A DNA stretch of 64,000 bases. Origin: Mesonia maritima. GTDB lineage: Bacteria > Bacteroidota > Bacteroidia > Flavobacteriales > Flavobacteriaceae. Below are positions 24,169-32,584 of this stretch, one piece after another. Below the pieces are notes generated by a model. That model was not told where the DNA came from. It searched no databases and was given only the letters and a program-made list of their open reading frames with translations. Both the position numbers and the translations under genes were made by a program. The stretch lies in NCBI RefSeq assembly GCF_042433895.1, contig NZ_JBHLUA010000012.1, forward strand, positions 372,001 to 436,000. The letters are read 5' to 3'. Positions within the stretch are counted from its first letter, which is position 1. Every line of letters starts with the position of its first letter.

Positions 24169-24186
24169 CCGCCAAAGGATTTAATA
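24169..24186 (+). repeat. Short repeat module CCGCCAAAGGATTTAATA
   Basis: Near copy of the minus-strand module at 18400-18418. It follows the ACGCCC end of structured repeat copy 2 by 15 bp, here in plus orientation. Confidence 0.5.
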
Positions 24187-24254
24187 CCCGAGACTTATTT
24201 TGAAATTAAAAATTCATTTCTAACCAGTGCTTCGTGGAATTCCCAAGCGGTAGT

Positions 24255-25685
24255 TTACTTAATTTCTGAAATTCTTAAAGTGTTTACCATTCCTTTTTCG
24301 TCTATTGGCATTGCCGCGAGGTTAATGATAAAATCGTCTTTTTTTACGTATTTCTTTTCTTTTGCAATTCTATTGACATCTTCTACAGTATCGTCTGTAC
24401 TCACGAATTTATCGTAATAATAAGCATTTACGCCCCACAAAAGACTTAATTGTGTAAGAATTTTACGATTAGAAGTGAATGCTAAAATGTAAGATTCTGG
24501 TCGCCATGCTGAAATTTGAAACGCGGTGTAACCACTATTGGTGAGCGTACAAATTACTTTTGCTTTAATTTCATTGGCCATCACGGCGGCGTGATAACAA
24601 ACCGATTTGGTAATATAGCGTTTGGTACGAATATGCGGCGGTTCATGCGGCACATTAATGAGGCTTGAATGTTCTACACTTTTAATGATTTGAGTCATTT
24701 TCTTGATAACCTCAACCGGGTTTTTCCCCACAGAAGTTTCTCCACTAAGCATTACAGCGTCGGCGCCGTCCATTACAGAATTTGCAACATCGTTGACTTC
24801 AGCTCTTGTTGGCGTAAGGCTGTTAATCATCGTTTCCATCATTTGGGTAGCGATAATTACGGGAATTCTAGCGCGTTTTGCTTTTAAGACTAATTCTTTC
24901 TGAATTAAGGGAACTTCATGCGCCGGAATTTCTACACCCAAATCTCCTCTTGCTACCATTAAACCATCGCAATAAGCTACAATTTTATCGATATTTTTTA
25001 CGCCTTCGGGTTTTTCAATTTTTGCAATAATGGGAATTTTATGGGCGCTTTTTTCTTTAATTATTTGCTGAAGTTCTTGTAAATCTTCGGCGTGACGAAC
25101 AAAGGAAAGTGCCATCCAATCGACTTCTTGCTCAATAGCAAAATGTGCGTCTTTTACGTCTTTTTCGGTTAGCGCGGGAAGCGAAATATTGGTGTTGGGA
25201 AGATTTACACCTTTTCGGGAACGTAAAGGTCCGCCCTGTAAAACTTTGGCTTCTACTTCATTTTTCTGATTGGTTTTAATGACTTCAAAAATGAGTTTTC
25301 CGTCATCTAAAAGAATTTTTTCTTTCGGTTTTACATCGCGTGCAAAACTTTCATAATTCATATAAATATGAGTCGAAGTTCCTTTAAATTCTTCTCCGGT
25401 TACAAAGGTTATTTTATCGCCGCGATTAACAACGACTTCTTCTTTCATTATCCCAACTCTCAATTTAGGACCTTGTAAATCGGCTAAAATTCCGGCGTTG
25501 AAACCGTATTTTTCATTTAATTCTCGAATGGTTTTTATTCTTTCAATCACATCGCTGTATTGGGCATGTGAAAAATTAATTCTGAAAATATTTACACCGC
25601 TTTCAAGCATTTTTTTTAAGACTGCTCTACTGCTTGTCGCCGGACCAAGTGTTGCTACTATTTTCGTTTTCTTTAAACTTTGCAT
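24255..25685 (-). CDS. pyk: Pyruvate kinase
   Basis: 476 aa, normal length. It has the N-terminal TKIVATLGPAT and RINFSHA blocks, the catalytic lysine/metal segment IIAKIEKPEGVKNID and the MVARGDLGVE motif, followed by IATQMMETM. It converts phosphoenolpyruvate and ADP to pyruvate and ATP in glycolysis. Its ATG shares one base with the stop of the upstream IPExxxVDY-type gene, so the two are coupled. Confidence 0.97.
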   Translation of the reverse strand: MQSLKKTKIVATLGPATSSRAVLKKMLESGVNIFRINFSHAQYSDVIERIKTIRELNEKYGFNAGILADLQGPKLRVGIMKEEVVVNRGDKITFVTGEEFKGTSTHIYMNYESFARDVKPKEKILLDDGKLIFEVIKTNQKNEVEAKVLQGGPLRSRKGVNLPNTNISLPALTEKDVKDAHFAIEQEVDWMALSFVRHAEDLQELQQIIKEKSAHKIPIIAKIEKPEGVKNIDKIVAYCDGLMVARGDLGVEIPAHEVPLIQKELVLKAKRARIPVIIATQMMETMINSLTPTRAEVNDVANSVMDGADAVMLSGETSVGKNPVEVIKKMTQIIKSVEHSSLINVPHEPPHIRTKRYITKSVCYHAAVMANEIKAKVICTLTNSGYTAFQISAWRPESYILAFTSNRKILTQLSLLWGVNAYYYDKFVSTDDTVEDVNRIAKEKKYVKKDDFIINLAAMPIDEKGMVNTLRISEIK

Positions 25686-26167
25686 TAGTTGAAAATTAAA
25701 TTTTTATTCGATTTTAAAGTACTTACTTCTATGCTATAAGCGGTAACTACTTGTTGAATTTTATTGATATTTATAAGTAATTTTTTTAGACTCACGCTGT
25801 CGGTATCGTCTTCTATTTTCAGAAAAAAATCGACACTTTTATATTCGTAAATTAAATTGGTGTTTACTTTTCCTTCTTCTGGGAATAAACCATTACTTAC
25901 GATTACTTCTTCAGGATTTAATTTATATTTATTACTTACTAAATAATAATTACAGCATAAATTTTCGTTTAAGTAACTAAATAATTGGTAATAAGCAATT
26001 CCTTCTTTATGTGAAAAATCTACATCATAAACCTCCCGCTCTAGTTTTATGGATAAGGTTTTATTCAAAAAAAAAGCTAGCTTATAAGCTTCTATTGAAG
26101 AATGAATTGCAATTAATTTGTAATCATCTTCAGCAAAACCATCTAGCATTAATTTATTTACTGCCAT
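25685..26167 (-). CDS. IPExxxVDY-type protein
   Basis: 160 aa. The N terminus MAVNKLMLDGF and the central HSSIEAYKLAFFLN and AYYQLFSYLNE blocks match a small family conserved between rnc and pyk in Bacteroidota and named for an IPE...VDY motif near the C terminus. Here the motif has diverged: the last part reads YKSVDFFLKIE. Function is unknown. A start at 26200 is in frame, but the family begins at the MAVNKL methionine at 26167. Confidence 0.85.
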   Translation of the reverse strand: MAVNKLMLDGFAEDDYKLIAIHSSIEAYKLAFFLNKTLSIKLEREVYDVDFSHKEGIAYYQLFSYLNENLCCNYYLVSNKYKLNPEEVIVSNGLFPEEGKVNTNLIYEYKSVDFFLKIEDDTDSVSLKKLLININKIQQVVTAYSIEVSTLKSNKNLIFN

Positions 26168-26256
26168 ATCTTTTCCATTCACAAGATAAAGATAGTACAA
26201 GTTAAGCGGAAAGGAGGTTACCGGAAGTTAAAAAATAATGAATTCTAATAGGAAAG

Positions 26257-26994
26257 TTAAGCTTTATCTATAATCCGCTGAAAAGCATAATAGGCTCTTT
26301 TTGAAGCTTTTTCTTCTGCTTTTTTCTTTGAAGTCGCTCTAGCTTTTGCAACTACATTTTCGCCTACCCAAAGTTTTACGGCAAAATGTTTTATTTCATC
26401 TTTACCGGTATCTTCGTAAACTTCATAGGAAAAATCTTTTTTAGCTTTTTGGCACCATTCAATAAATAAACTTTTGTAGCTTATTACTTTTCCTTCCAGC
26501 TGTTCGATATCTACGTAAGGCTCGATTACGCGTTGCTGAATGAATTTTTCACAATATTTGTAGCCTCTATCAAGGTAAATCGCTCCGATTAACGATTCAA
26601 ATAAATTTCCATGGATATTAACACCAAATTGTTCTGAGGGAATATTACTTTCTACAAATCGAATTAAATAGAGATCTTTACCAAGCTCATTAAGGTGTTT
26701 TCTACTTACCACCTTTGAACGCATTTTGGTAAGATAACCTTCATTTCCACCCGGCACTTTATTAAATAAATATGCCGCAATAACAGAACCTAACATCGCA
26801 TCACCCAAAAATTCTAGACGCTCATAATTTAAATCGTTTCCTTCCTTATCTTTTTTGTTGAGCGAACGATGAATAAAAGCACGCTCGTAATGTTTTATAT
26901 TTTTTGGTTTAAAACCAATAACTCGCTGAATTGAAGAAAAAAAACTCCCGTCCTTTTCAGAACGAGAGTTTAATATATTTCGAATAACATTCAT
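26257..26994 (-). CDS. rnc: Ribonuclease III
   Basis: 245 aa. The RNase III signature ERLEFLGDAMLGSVIA lies at about 59-74, with the second catalytic acidic site in ESLIGAIYLDRG. A double-stranded-RNA-binding domain occupies about 168-240 (VAKARATSKKKAEEKASKRA). It processes rRNA precursors and structured RNAs. It lies 11 bp after fabF on the same strand, in the order acpP - fabF - rnc common in Bacteroidota. Confidence 0.96.
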   Translation of the reverse strand: MNVIRNILNSRSEKDGSFFSSIQRVIGFKPKNIKHYERAFIHRSLNKKDKEGNDLNYERLEFLGDAMLGSVIAAYLFNKVPGGNEGYLTKMRSKVVSRKHLNELGKDLYLIRFVESNIPSEQFGVNIHGNLFESLIGAIYLDRGYKYCEKFIQQRVIEPYVDIEQLEGKVISYKSLFIEWCQKAKKDFSYEVYEDTGKDEIKHFAVKLWVGENVVAKARATSKKKAEEKASKRAYYAFQRIIDKA

Positions 26995-27005
26995 TAACTG
27001 AACAA

Positions 27006-28259
27006 TTATTCATTTAGCTTTTTAAATAAAACACAGGCATTATGACCACCAAAACCAAAAGTGTTACTCATAGCAACATTTACTTCTCGTTTTTGTGCTT
27101 TATTTAGCGTTAAATTTAATGAAGGATCAATATTTTCATCGTTAACTTCGTGATTTATGGTTGGCGGAACGATGCTGTTTTTCATCGCTAAAATTGAAGC
27201 AATTGCTTCTACAGCTCCTGCCGCACCTAATAAATGACCGGTCATCGATTTTGTAGAATTAATATTGATGGATTTTGCGTGTTCTCCAAAAACGTTAGAA
27301 ATAGCTTTTAATTCAGCTACATCACCTAACGGTGTTGAAGTTCCATGCGTGTTAATCGCATCAACATCTTCTGGTTTTAAACCGGCATTCTTTAAGCAAT
27401 TTTCCATTACGGCAACTACGCCAGTTCCATCGGGATGAGGTGCAGTCATATGGTAAGCATCAGAAGACATTCCGCCTCCTAAAACTTCCGCATAGATTTT
27501 TGCTCCTCTTGCTTTTGCATGTTCGTATTCTTCCAAAATTAAAGCTCCTGAACCTTCCCCTAATACGAAACCGTCTCGGGTAGCATCAAAAGGTCTTGAT
27601 GCGGTTGCTGGATCTTCATTTCTGGTCGATAGCGCATGCATAGCGTTAAAACCTCCCATTCCTGCTTGTGTAACTGCTGCTTCACTTCCGCCGGTAACGA
27701 TTACGTCGCTATATCCTAAACGAATATAGTTTAAAGCATCGATCATGGCGTTTGCTGAAGAAGCACAAGCTGAAACCGTGGTGTAGTTTGGCCCCATAAA
27801 TCCGTGTTTGATTGAGATATTACCCGGAGCAATATCAGCAATCATTTTTGGAATAAAGAACGGGTTAAAACGAGGAGTTCCGTCTCCATTTGCGAAATTT
27901 TTCACTTCTTCTTGAAAAGTTTCCAAGCCTCCAATTCCGGCGCCCCAAATTACTCCTACTCGATATTTGTCTACAGTATCAAGATTAATTCCTGAATCTT
28001 TAATCGCTTCATCTGAAGAAACTAAAGCATACTGTGCGAATTTATCGAGACGGCGAATTTCTTTGCGGTCGAAATAGTCGTTAAAGTTGAAGTTTTTAAT
28101 TTCGCAAGCGAACTTCGTTTTAAATTTTTCGGTATCAAAATAGGTAATGGGAGCACTCCCACTTTTTCCATTTACCAATCCGTCCCAATATTCTTCAATA
28201 TTGTTCCCAATTGGGGTTAATGCACCTAAACCTGTAACTACTACTCGCTTTAACTCCAT
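27006..28259 (-). CDS. fabF: 3-oxoacyl-ACP synthase II
   Basis: 417 aa, standard length. The catalytic triad is visible: Cys in VSACASSANAM, His in NTHGTSTPLGD and His in KSMTGHLLGAAG. It condenses malonyl-ACP with growing acyl-ACP in fatty acid elongation. It lies 12 bp after acpP on the same strand. Confidence 0.97.
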   Translation of the reverse strand: MELKRVVVTGLGALTPIGNNIEEYWDGLVNGKSGSAPITYFDTEKFKTKFACEIKNFNFNDYFDRKEIRRLDKFAQYALVSSDEAIKDSGINLDTVDKYRVGVIWGAGIGGLETFQEEVKNFANGDGTPRFNPFFIPKMIADIAPGNISIKHGFMGPNYTTVSACASSANAMIDALNYIRLGYSDVIVTGGSEAAVTQAGMGGFNAMHALSTRNEDPATASRPFDATRDGFVLGEGSGALILEEYEHAKARGAKIYAEVLGGGMSSDAYHMTAPHPDGTGVVAVMENCLKNAGLKPEDVDAINTHGTSTPLGDVAELKAISNVFGEHAKSININSTKSMTGHLLGAAGAVEAIASILAMKNSIVPPTINHEVNDENIDPSLNLTLNKAQKREVNVAMSNTFGFGGHNACVLFKKLNE

Positions 28260-28271
28260 AGTTATCGCTTA

Positions 28272-28508
28272 TTATTTTTTTGCTTCTTCGATGTAAGAAA
28301 TCGCTTGGCCTACAGTTGCAATGTTTTCTGCTTGATCGTCTGGAATTTGAATATCAAATTCTTTTTCGAATTCCATAATTAATTCTACGGTATCCAAAGA
28401 ATCCGCACCTAAATCGTTTGTGAAACTAGCTTCATTTACTACTTCGTTTTCGTCAACTCCTAATTTATCAACGATAATTGCTTTTACTCTTGATGCAATG
28501 TCTGACAT
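28272..28508 (-). CDS. acpP: Acyl carrier protein
   Basis: 78 aa. The phosphopantetheine site is Ser in GADSLDTVELIM (about residue 37), with the usual acidic helix II and III. It carries acyl chains for FabF, the desaturase and PlsC. First gene of the acpP-fabF-rnc unit, with a good promoter upstream. Confidence 0.97.
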   Translation of the reverse strand: MSDIASRVKAIIVDKLGVDENEVVNEASFTNDLGADSLDTVELIMEFEKEFDIQIPDDQAENIATVGQAISYIEEAKK

Positions 28509-28539
28509 AATCTTTTAATTTTTAAATTTGATTAAGTGG

Positions 28540-28568
28540 CAAAAATAAAAAACTTTAGTTTAAAACAA
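28540..28568 (-). promoter_or_regulatory. Promoter of acpP-fabF-rnc
   Basis: On the minus strand TTG (28568-28566), an 18-bp spacer and TATTTTTG (28547-28540), about 31 bp before the acpP ATG. Confidence 0.65.
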
Positions 28569-28650
28569 GTTTTAATGCTAAAAATGTGCGTCAATTTACA
28601 TATTTTTAAACTAAGTAACTATTTTTACACCTTAATAATTGTTAATTTTA

Positions 28651-29253
28651 ATGGTTTTGAAAGCACAACAAACTCCCTCTCAGAAGAATATTGTAATCTT
28701 TGCGTCTGGCGAAGGTACTAATGCTAAAAATATAATTCAATATTTTTCGAAGCAAAATAATATAAAAGTTACACATGTTCTTTCAAACAACATTCGCGCG
28801 AAGGTTCTAAAAACTGCTCACGATCTGGAAATTAACGCTTTACACTTCGATCGTGCGGCACTTTATCATACTAATGAGGTTTTTCATTTATTACAAGATA
28901 TTAATCCGGATTTAATTGTATTGGCAGGATTTCTTTGGATACTACCTGAAAAAATAATTGAAGAGTTCCCGAATAAAATTATTAATATTCACCCGGCACT
29001 TTTACCAAAATATGGCGGAAAAGGAATGTACGGCAACAATGTTCATAAAGCGGTATTAGAAAATAATGAAACTGAAACCGGTATTAGTATTCATTATGTA
29101 AACGAAAAATATGATGAAGGTGAACTGATTGAACAATTTTCAGTAAAAATTGAACCTTCTGATGATTTAGATTCTGTTAAGAAAAAAATAAAAACTTTAG
29201 AGCACAAACATTTTCCTGAGGTTATTGAAAAACTCTTAACCGATAAAGAGTAA
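28651..29253 (+). CDS. purN: Phosphoribosylglycinamide formyltransferase
   Basis: 200 aa. It has the N-terminal IFASGEGTNAKNII and the catalytic INIHPALLPKYGGKGMYG block with the essential Asn-His, and the downstream Asp in KYDEGELI. It transfers formyl from 10-formyl-THF to GAR in purine synthesis. The ATG at 28651 is preferred over a TTG 12 bp upstream. Its stop overlaps the RNase H start by one base. Confidence 0.95.
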   Translation: MVLKAQQTPSQKNIVIFASGEGTNAKNIIQYFSKQNNIKVTHVLSNNIRAKVLKTAHDLEINALHFDRAALYHTNEVFHLLQDINPDLIVLAGFLWILPEKIIEEFPNKIINIHPALLPKYGGKGMYGNNVHKAVLENNETETGISIHYVNEKYDEGELIEQFSVKIEPSDDLDSVKKKIKTLEHKHFPEVIEKLLTDKE

Positions 29254-29894
29254 TGGCTAAACCGCAAAAGTTCTATGTAGTTTGGAAAGGTCACCAACCT
29301 GGAATTTACGAAACCTGGAAATCCTGTAAAAAAGAGGTTGAAGGATACCAAGGCGCGCAATATAAATCGTTTTCTTCCTTAAAAGAAGCGAAAATTGCTT
29401 TCAATAAAAGTTTTAATGATTACCGGAAATCGTCTTCAAAAAAAACCTCCTATACTTCTGCGGCGCAATTAGAACTGCTGAAAAAGGAAGTTAATTTTAA
29501 TTCCATCGCGGTAGATGCGGCTTCTAGCGGAAATCCCGGAAAAATGGAATATCGCGGCGTTGATACACAGACGAAAAAACAATTATTTCATCAAGGTCCG
29601 TTTGCGCAAGGAACCAATAATATTGGCGAGTTTTTAGCGCTGGTTCACGGATTAGCCTTACTGAAAAATAAAAAAAGTAAGCGCGTAATTTATTCGGATT
29701 CTAAAATTGCGATCGGGTGGATTTACAAAAAAAAGTGCAACACCAAATTAAAGCCTTCTGCTAAAAATAAAGATTTATTTGAATTTTTAGCCAGAGCTGA
29801 AAAATGGTTACATGAAAACACATTTTCTACCCCCATTTTAAAATGGGAAACCAAACGCTGGGGAGAAATCCCAGCAGATTTTGGGCGGAAATAG
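29253..29894 (+). CDS. Ribonuclease H with N-terminal viroplasmin domain
   Basis: 213 aa. A caulimovirus viroplasmin/hybrid-binding domain (about 1-50, FYVVWKGHQPGIYETW) is followed by an RNase H fold (about 85-213) with acidic residues in AVDAASSG, NIGEFLALVHG and YSDSKIAIGW. The C terminus ends GEIPADFGRK, typical of the Bacteroidota members. It degrades RNA in RNA-DNA hybrids. It is coupled to purN. Its last 23 bp recur 1.3 kb downstream (31183-31205), flanking an inserted segment. Confidence 0.9.
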   Translation: MAKPQKFYVVWKGHQPGIYETWKSCKKEVEGYQGAQYKSFSSLKEAKIAFNKSFNDYRKSSSKKTSYTSAAQLELLKKEVNFNSIAVDAASSGNPGKMEYRGVDTQTKKQLFHQGPFAQGTNNIGEFLALVHGLALLKNKKSKRVIYSDSKIAIGWIYKKKCNTKLKPSAKNKDLFEFLARAEKWLHENTFSTPILKWETKRWGEIPADFGRK

Positions 29895-29896
29895 AG
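29874..29896 (+). repeat. Left 23-bp direct repeat (3' end of the RNase H gene)
   Basis: Covers the codons for ADFGRK plus stop and two more bases. It matches 31183-31205 at 22 of 23 positions; the only difference is a synonymous third base (GGG to GGA, Gly). Confidence 0.8.
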
Positions 29897-29939
29897 TTAT
29901 GGTTGATGTTGTTTAAAATTTATTAGATTACCATATATT

Positions 29940-29970
29940 AAAAAAACCTTGTAAACTATTTACAAGGTTT
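29940..29970 (-). terminator. Terminator of the inserted gene pair
   Basis: A perfect 12-bp stem (AAACCTTGTAAA/TTTACAAGGTTT) with a 3-nt loop, then a T run on the minus strand. The stop codon of the membrane-protein gene lies inside the stem. Confidence 0.85.
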
Positions 29971-30310
29971 GGTTTTTAAAAAATAAATAATAAAGAACAA
30001 GTATTGGAATAATTAAATAGAAAATAAATAAATAAACATAATCCTTTATAGTATTATTTTTTAATTTATAAAACTGAAATCTAAACCACATGCTTAATAA
30101 AATTAGTGGTAAAAGATATAATATATATATCCATTCAAGTTTATCAGCTAAAATTAAATAAATTATTACTATCCCAGGTATTAACTGAATAATATATAAT
30201 AATTTACCTAACTTTATATTTTTAATAACCGCTTTATTATCTATCCAAAATTTATATGAATAAAATAAGATTGAGATTATAATTATTAAAAATAAATAAT
30301 TATCCTGCAC
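29960..30310 (-). CDS. Small multi-spanning membrane protein, unknown
   Basis: About 116 aa with four hydrophobic helices (LFLIIIISILFYSYKF; LLYIIQLIPGIVIIYLILA; WIYILYLLPLILLSMWF; YVYLFIFYLIIPILVLYYLF) and short charged loops. No family is recognised. No ATG is available: a GTG at 30310, overlapping the end of the lipoprotein gene by 11 bp, is the preferred start; a TTG at 30352 is the alternative. It is very AT-rich compared with neighbouring housekeeping genes. Coupled to the lipoprotein gene within the 1.3-kb insert, it could be an immunity- or transport-type partner, but nothing in the sequence proves this. Confidence 0.55.
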   Translation of the reverse strand: MQDNYLFLIIIISILFYSYKFWIDNKAVIKNIKLGKLLYIIQLIPGIVIIYLILADKLEWIYILYLLPLILLSMWFRFQFYKLKNNTIKDYVYLFIFYLIIPILVLYYLFFKNQTL

Positions 30311-31012
30311 AACTATCGCTTTGATTTTGTTTACAGCAAGTATGTCTATCAATAGCTAAACCTGTTTCCAATGTCATTTTGCTAAATGCAACACCATAAC
30401 ACGCAATATTAATACTTTTTCCAGAAAGTATAACAGCAGTGCAAGAAGATACAGCTGCATCATATGAATCATGTATATTTTTCATATCTATCTGAAATTG
30501 ATCGTCACACACATCTTGTGTTTCATTACCATCATCACATAATGAAATATTATCTTCCAAAGCTGCTTCAAAATTATAGGCTATCTCTTCTTGTGTTAGA
30601 ACTTCAAGTTCTTGGCCTAAACTACTTCTTATTTCTGCGCTAAAACTTGAAAAAGCTGAAAGATAACTATCATATTCTTCCGATATTTCTAAATATGATA
30701 AAACTGATTCAATCTCAACTTCTTCAATTGTTGCAAAACCAAGATCTTCATTAATATTAGCATTTTCTATTAGTTTAACATGCAGCAAACAGTAAAAGTC
30801 TTCTGTTTCAGTTATCAATTCTTGAAAGTTAGGATTATTTTGAAGATCTTCATTAATTTCAAGTTCAACGGAATTAGTCACATTTCTAGGCTGATTTTTT
30901 CTATTTTAGAATCTGACTCAATATCATATTCGTCATTAAAATCCTTACTACAAGAAACTAAAACTAAACTTGCTATAAACATAGCAAACGGTATTGTAAA
31001 TAATTTTTTCAT
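30300..31012 (-). pseudogene. Lipoprotein gene broken by a frameshift (unknown family)
   Basis: From the ATG at 31012 the frame encodes a clear lipoprotein signal (MKKLFTIPFAMFIASLVLVSC, lipobox LVSC) and then stops at 30878-30880 after 44 codons. A second frame, from about 30899 to the stop at 30300, continues with roughly 200 residues of Glu/Asn-rich, Cys-containing sequence ending HTCCKQNQSDSCAG. Adding one A to the A6 run at about 30895-30900 joins them into one protein of about 236 aa. So either the gene has lost one A, or an indel error lies in the run, or slippage restores the frame. The 30881 GTG start of the second frame alone would lack a signal peptide. Function is unknown. Confidence 0.6.
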
Positions 31013-31182
31013 TTTTTTATTAATTAAAATTTTAAATATCAAACACTTACATTGTATTGGCCGAATACGGTTACAAATAAATGTTTAAAAAAGAAATAAA
31101 AAAAAAATTAATTAGTAGGCTTTCAACTATTTTTTATGTATGTAACAAATCATAATGCTTTTTTAGAAATGAAAAAACGCTT

Positions 31183-31205
31183 GCAGATTTTGGACGGAAA
31201 TAGAG
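31183..31205 (+). repeat. Right 23-bp direct repeat (remnant of an RNase H gene end)
   Basis: Reads in frame as ...LADFGRK-stop, matching the end of the RNase H gene at 29874-29896. Similarity continues patchily upstream (AAACGCT at 31175-31181 equals 29853-29859, with 13 bases missing between). The stop of the small convergent gene follows at 31206, which looks like the original gene junction. Confidence 0.75.
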
Positions 31206-31352
31206 CTACCGCTTAAAATATTTATAAAAACCCAATACAATTAAAACAAGTCCAATAATTTGTAGAGAAAGTCGAAAAGTACCTTGCGTAAAAAATAATG
31301 CAGTCGATATAATAAGCGAACCAAGAATATAGTAATAAAAAGGTTTCATCAT
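31206..31352 (-). CDS. Small membrane protein (48 aa), unknown
   Basis: 48 aa from tandem ATGs at 31352/31349. Two hydrophobic segments (YYYILGSLIISTALFF and LQIIGLVLIVLGFYKYF) are joined by a short QGTFRLS loop, with a basic C terminus (KYFKR). Short proteins of this shape occur in Bacteroidota, but no function is known to me. It is convergent with the right 23-bp repeat, one base after it. Confidence 0.55.
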   Translation of the reverse strand: MMKPFYYYILGSLIISTALFFTQGTFRLSLQIIGLVLIVLGFYKYFKR

Positions 31353-31571
31353 TAAAATTTTCAGCTTTACTTCATTTTCTTACAAAGAGAAAAACATTTA
31401 AAAGTAACTAATTGAATTTACAGTAATTTAGTTGAAGTAGAAAAATCCTTCTTCATATTTTTTCAGTTAAGATAACCATAATAGTTTCTATAAATAATTG
31501 TCTAAGCTTGTAAGGAATCCGATAAAATAAAGACCAAGCACATTCACCATAAAATATTAGTTTAATCGTGT

Positions 31572-31579
31572 TATATTTG
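31572..31579 (+). promoter_or_regulatory. -7 box of the PfkB-family gene
   Basis: TATATTTG, 18 bp before the ATG at 31598. Confidence 0.55.
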
Positions 31580-31597
31580 CAGCAAAGTAAAATATAA

Positions 31598-32524
31598 ATG
31601 AGTAAATTATTAATCGTAGGAACCGTAGCTTTTGATGCCATTGAAACACCTTTTGGCAAAACCGATAAAATTTTGGGAGGCGCCGGAACCTATATCGCTC
31701 TTGCAGCCGAAAAATTTGGAATCGATAGTGCTATTGTTTCCGTAGTTGGAAATGATTTCCCGGATAAATATTTCAATATTTTAAAAGATCGCAATGTAAA
31801 TTTAGAAGGTTTAGAAATCGTAAAAGACGGAAAAACTTTTTTTTGGAGCGGTCGCTATCATAACGATATGAACACACGCGATACATTAGACACCCAACTA
31901 AATGTATTAGCAGATTTTCAGCCGAAAGTCCCAGAAAGTTATAAAAACGCTGAAGTTGTGATGTTAGGAAATTTGCATCCACTTATTCAGTTAAGCGTAA
32001 TCGAGCAAATTGAAAACCCAAAGCTTATCGCTTTAGACACGATGAATTTTTGGATGGACAATACGCTGGAAGATTTAAAAACGGTTATTGAAAAAGTTGA
32101 TGTAATTACGATTAATGACGAAGAAGCAAGACAACTTTCCGGTGAATATTCATTAGTGAAAGCTGCTCGAAAAATTCAAGAAATAGGCCCAAAATATGTG
32201 GTGATTAAAAAAGGAGAACATGGCGCTTTATTGTTCCATGAAAATGAAATGTTCTTTGCTCCTGCTTTACCGCTAGAAGAAGTTTTTGACCCAACCGGAG
32301 CTGGCGATACTTTTGCCGGAGGTTTTTCAGGATATTTAGCAAAAACCGGAGATTATTCGTTTAAGAATATGAAAAACGCTATTATTTACGGCTCAAATTT
32401 AGCATCATTTTGTGTAGAAAAATTCGGCACCGAACGCATGCTCGATTTAACCGATGAAGAAATTGAAAAAAGATTAAAAGTTTTTAAATCGCTAACGCAG
32501 TTTAAAATCGATTTAACCCAATAA
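31598..32524 (+). CDS. PfkB-family sugar/nucleoside kinase
   Basis: 308 aa. It has the N-terminal glycine motif KILGGAGTYIALAA and the C-terminal DPTGAGDTFAGGF motif with the catalytic Asp and anion hole. Substrate is not evident; the family covers ribokinase, adenosine kinase and others. A terminator follows, so it is transcribed alone although it precedes an amidophosphoribosyltransferase gene. Confidence 0.92.
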   Translation: MSKLLIVGTVAFDAIETPFGKTDKILGGAGTYIALAAEKFGIDSAIVSVVGNDFPDKYFNILKDRNVNLEGLEIVKDGKTFFWSGRYHNDMNTRDTLDTQLNVLADFQPKVPESYKNAEVVMLGNLHPLIQLSVIEQIENPKLIALDTMNFWMDNTLEDLKTVIEKVDVITINDEEARQLSGEYSLVKAARKIQEIGPKYVVIKKGEHGALLFHENEMFFAPALPLEEVFDPTGAGDTFAGGFSGYLAKTGDYSFKNMKNAIIYGSNLASFCVEKFGTERMLDLTDEEIEKRLKVFKSLTQFKIDLTQ

Positions 32525-32532
32525 AAAATTAT

Positions 32533-32557
32533 GCCCTGTTTTTACGGGGCTTTTTTT
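32533..32557 (+). terminator. Terminator of the PfkB-family gene
   Basis: GCCCTGT/ACGGGGC stem (7 bp, one G-U pair), TTTT loop and seven T. It starts 8 bp after the kinase stop and argues against any start codon for the next gene upstream of it. Confidence 0.85.
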
Positions 32558-32584
32558 GTAGCAACAAACACCCTAACAAGTATT

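Noticed and set aside
24112..24417. Rightward open frame of 101 codons overlapping the end of pyk
   Set aside because: It is built from repeat DNA plus the antisense of pyruvate kinase and resembles nothing.
30895..30901. Programmed -1 frameshift site as the firm explanation of the split lipoprotein
   Set aside because: Only a short A6 run with no clear downstream stem or tandem slippery heptamer; simple indel is more likely, so it is listed only as an option.
32531..32584. In-frame ATG 54 bp upstream of the amidophosphoribosyltransferase start
   Set aside because: The extra codons run across the kinase terminator, and the catalytic Cys needs only a short propeptide.
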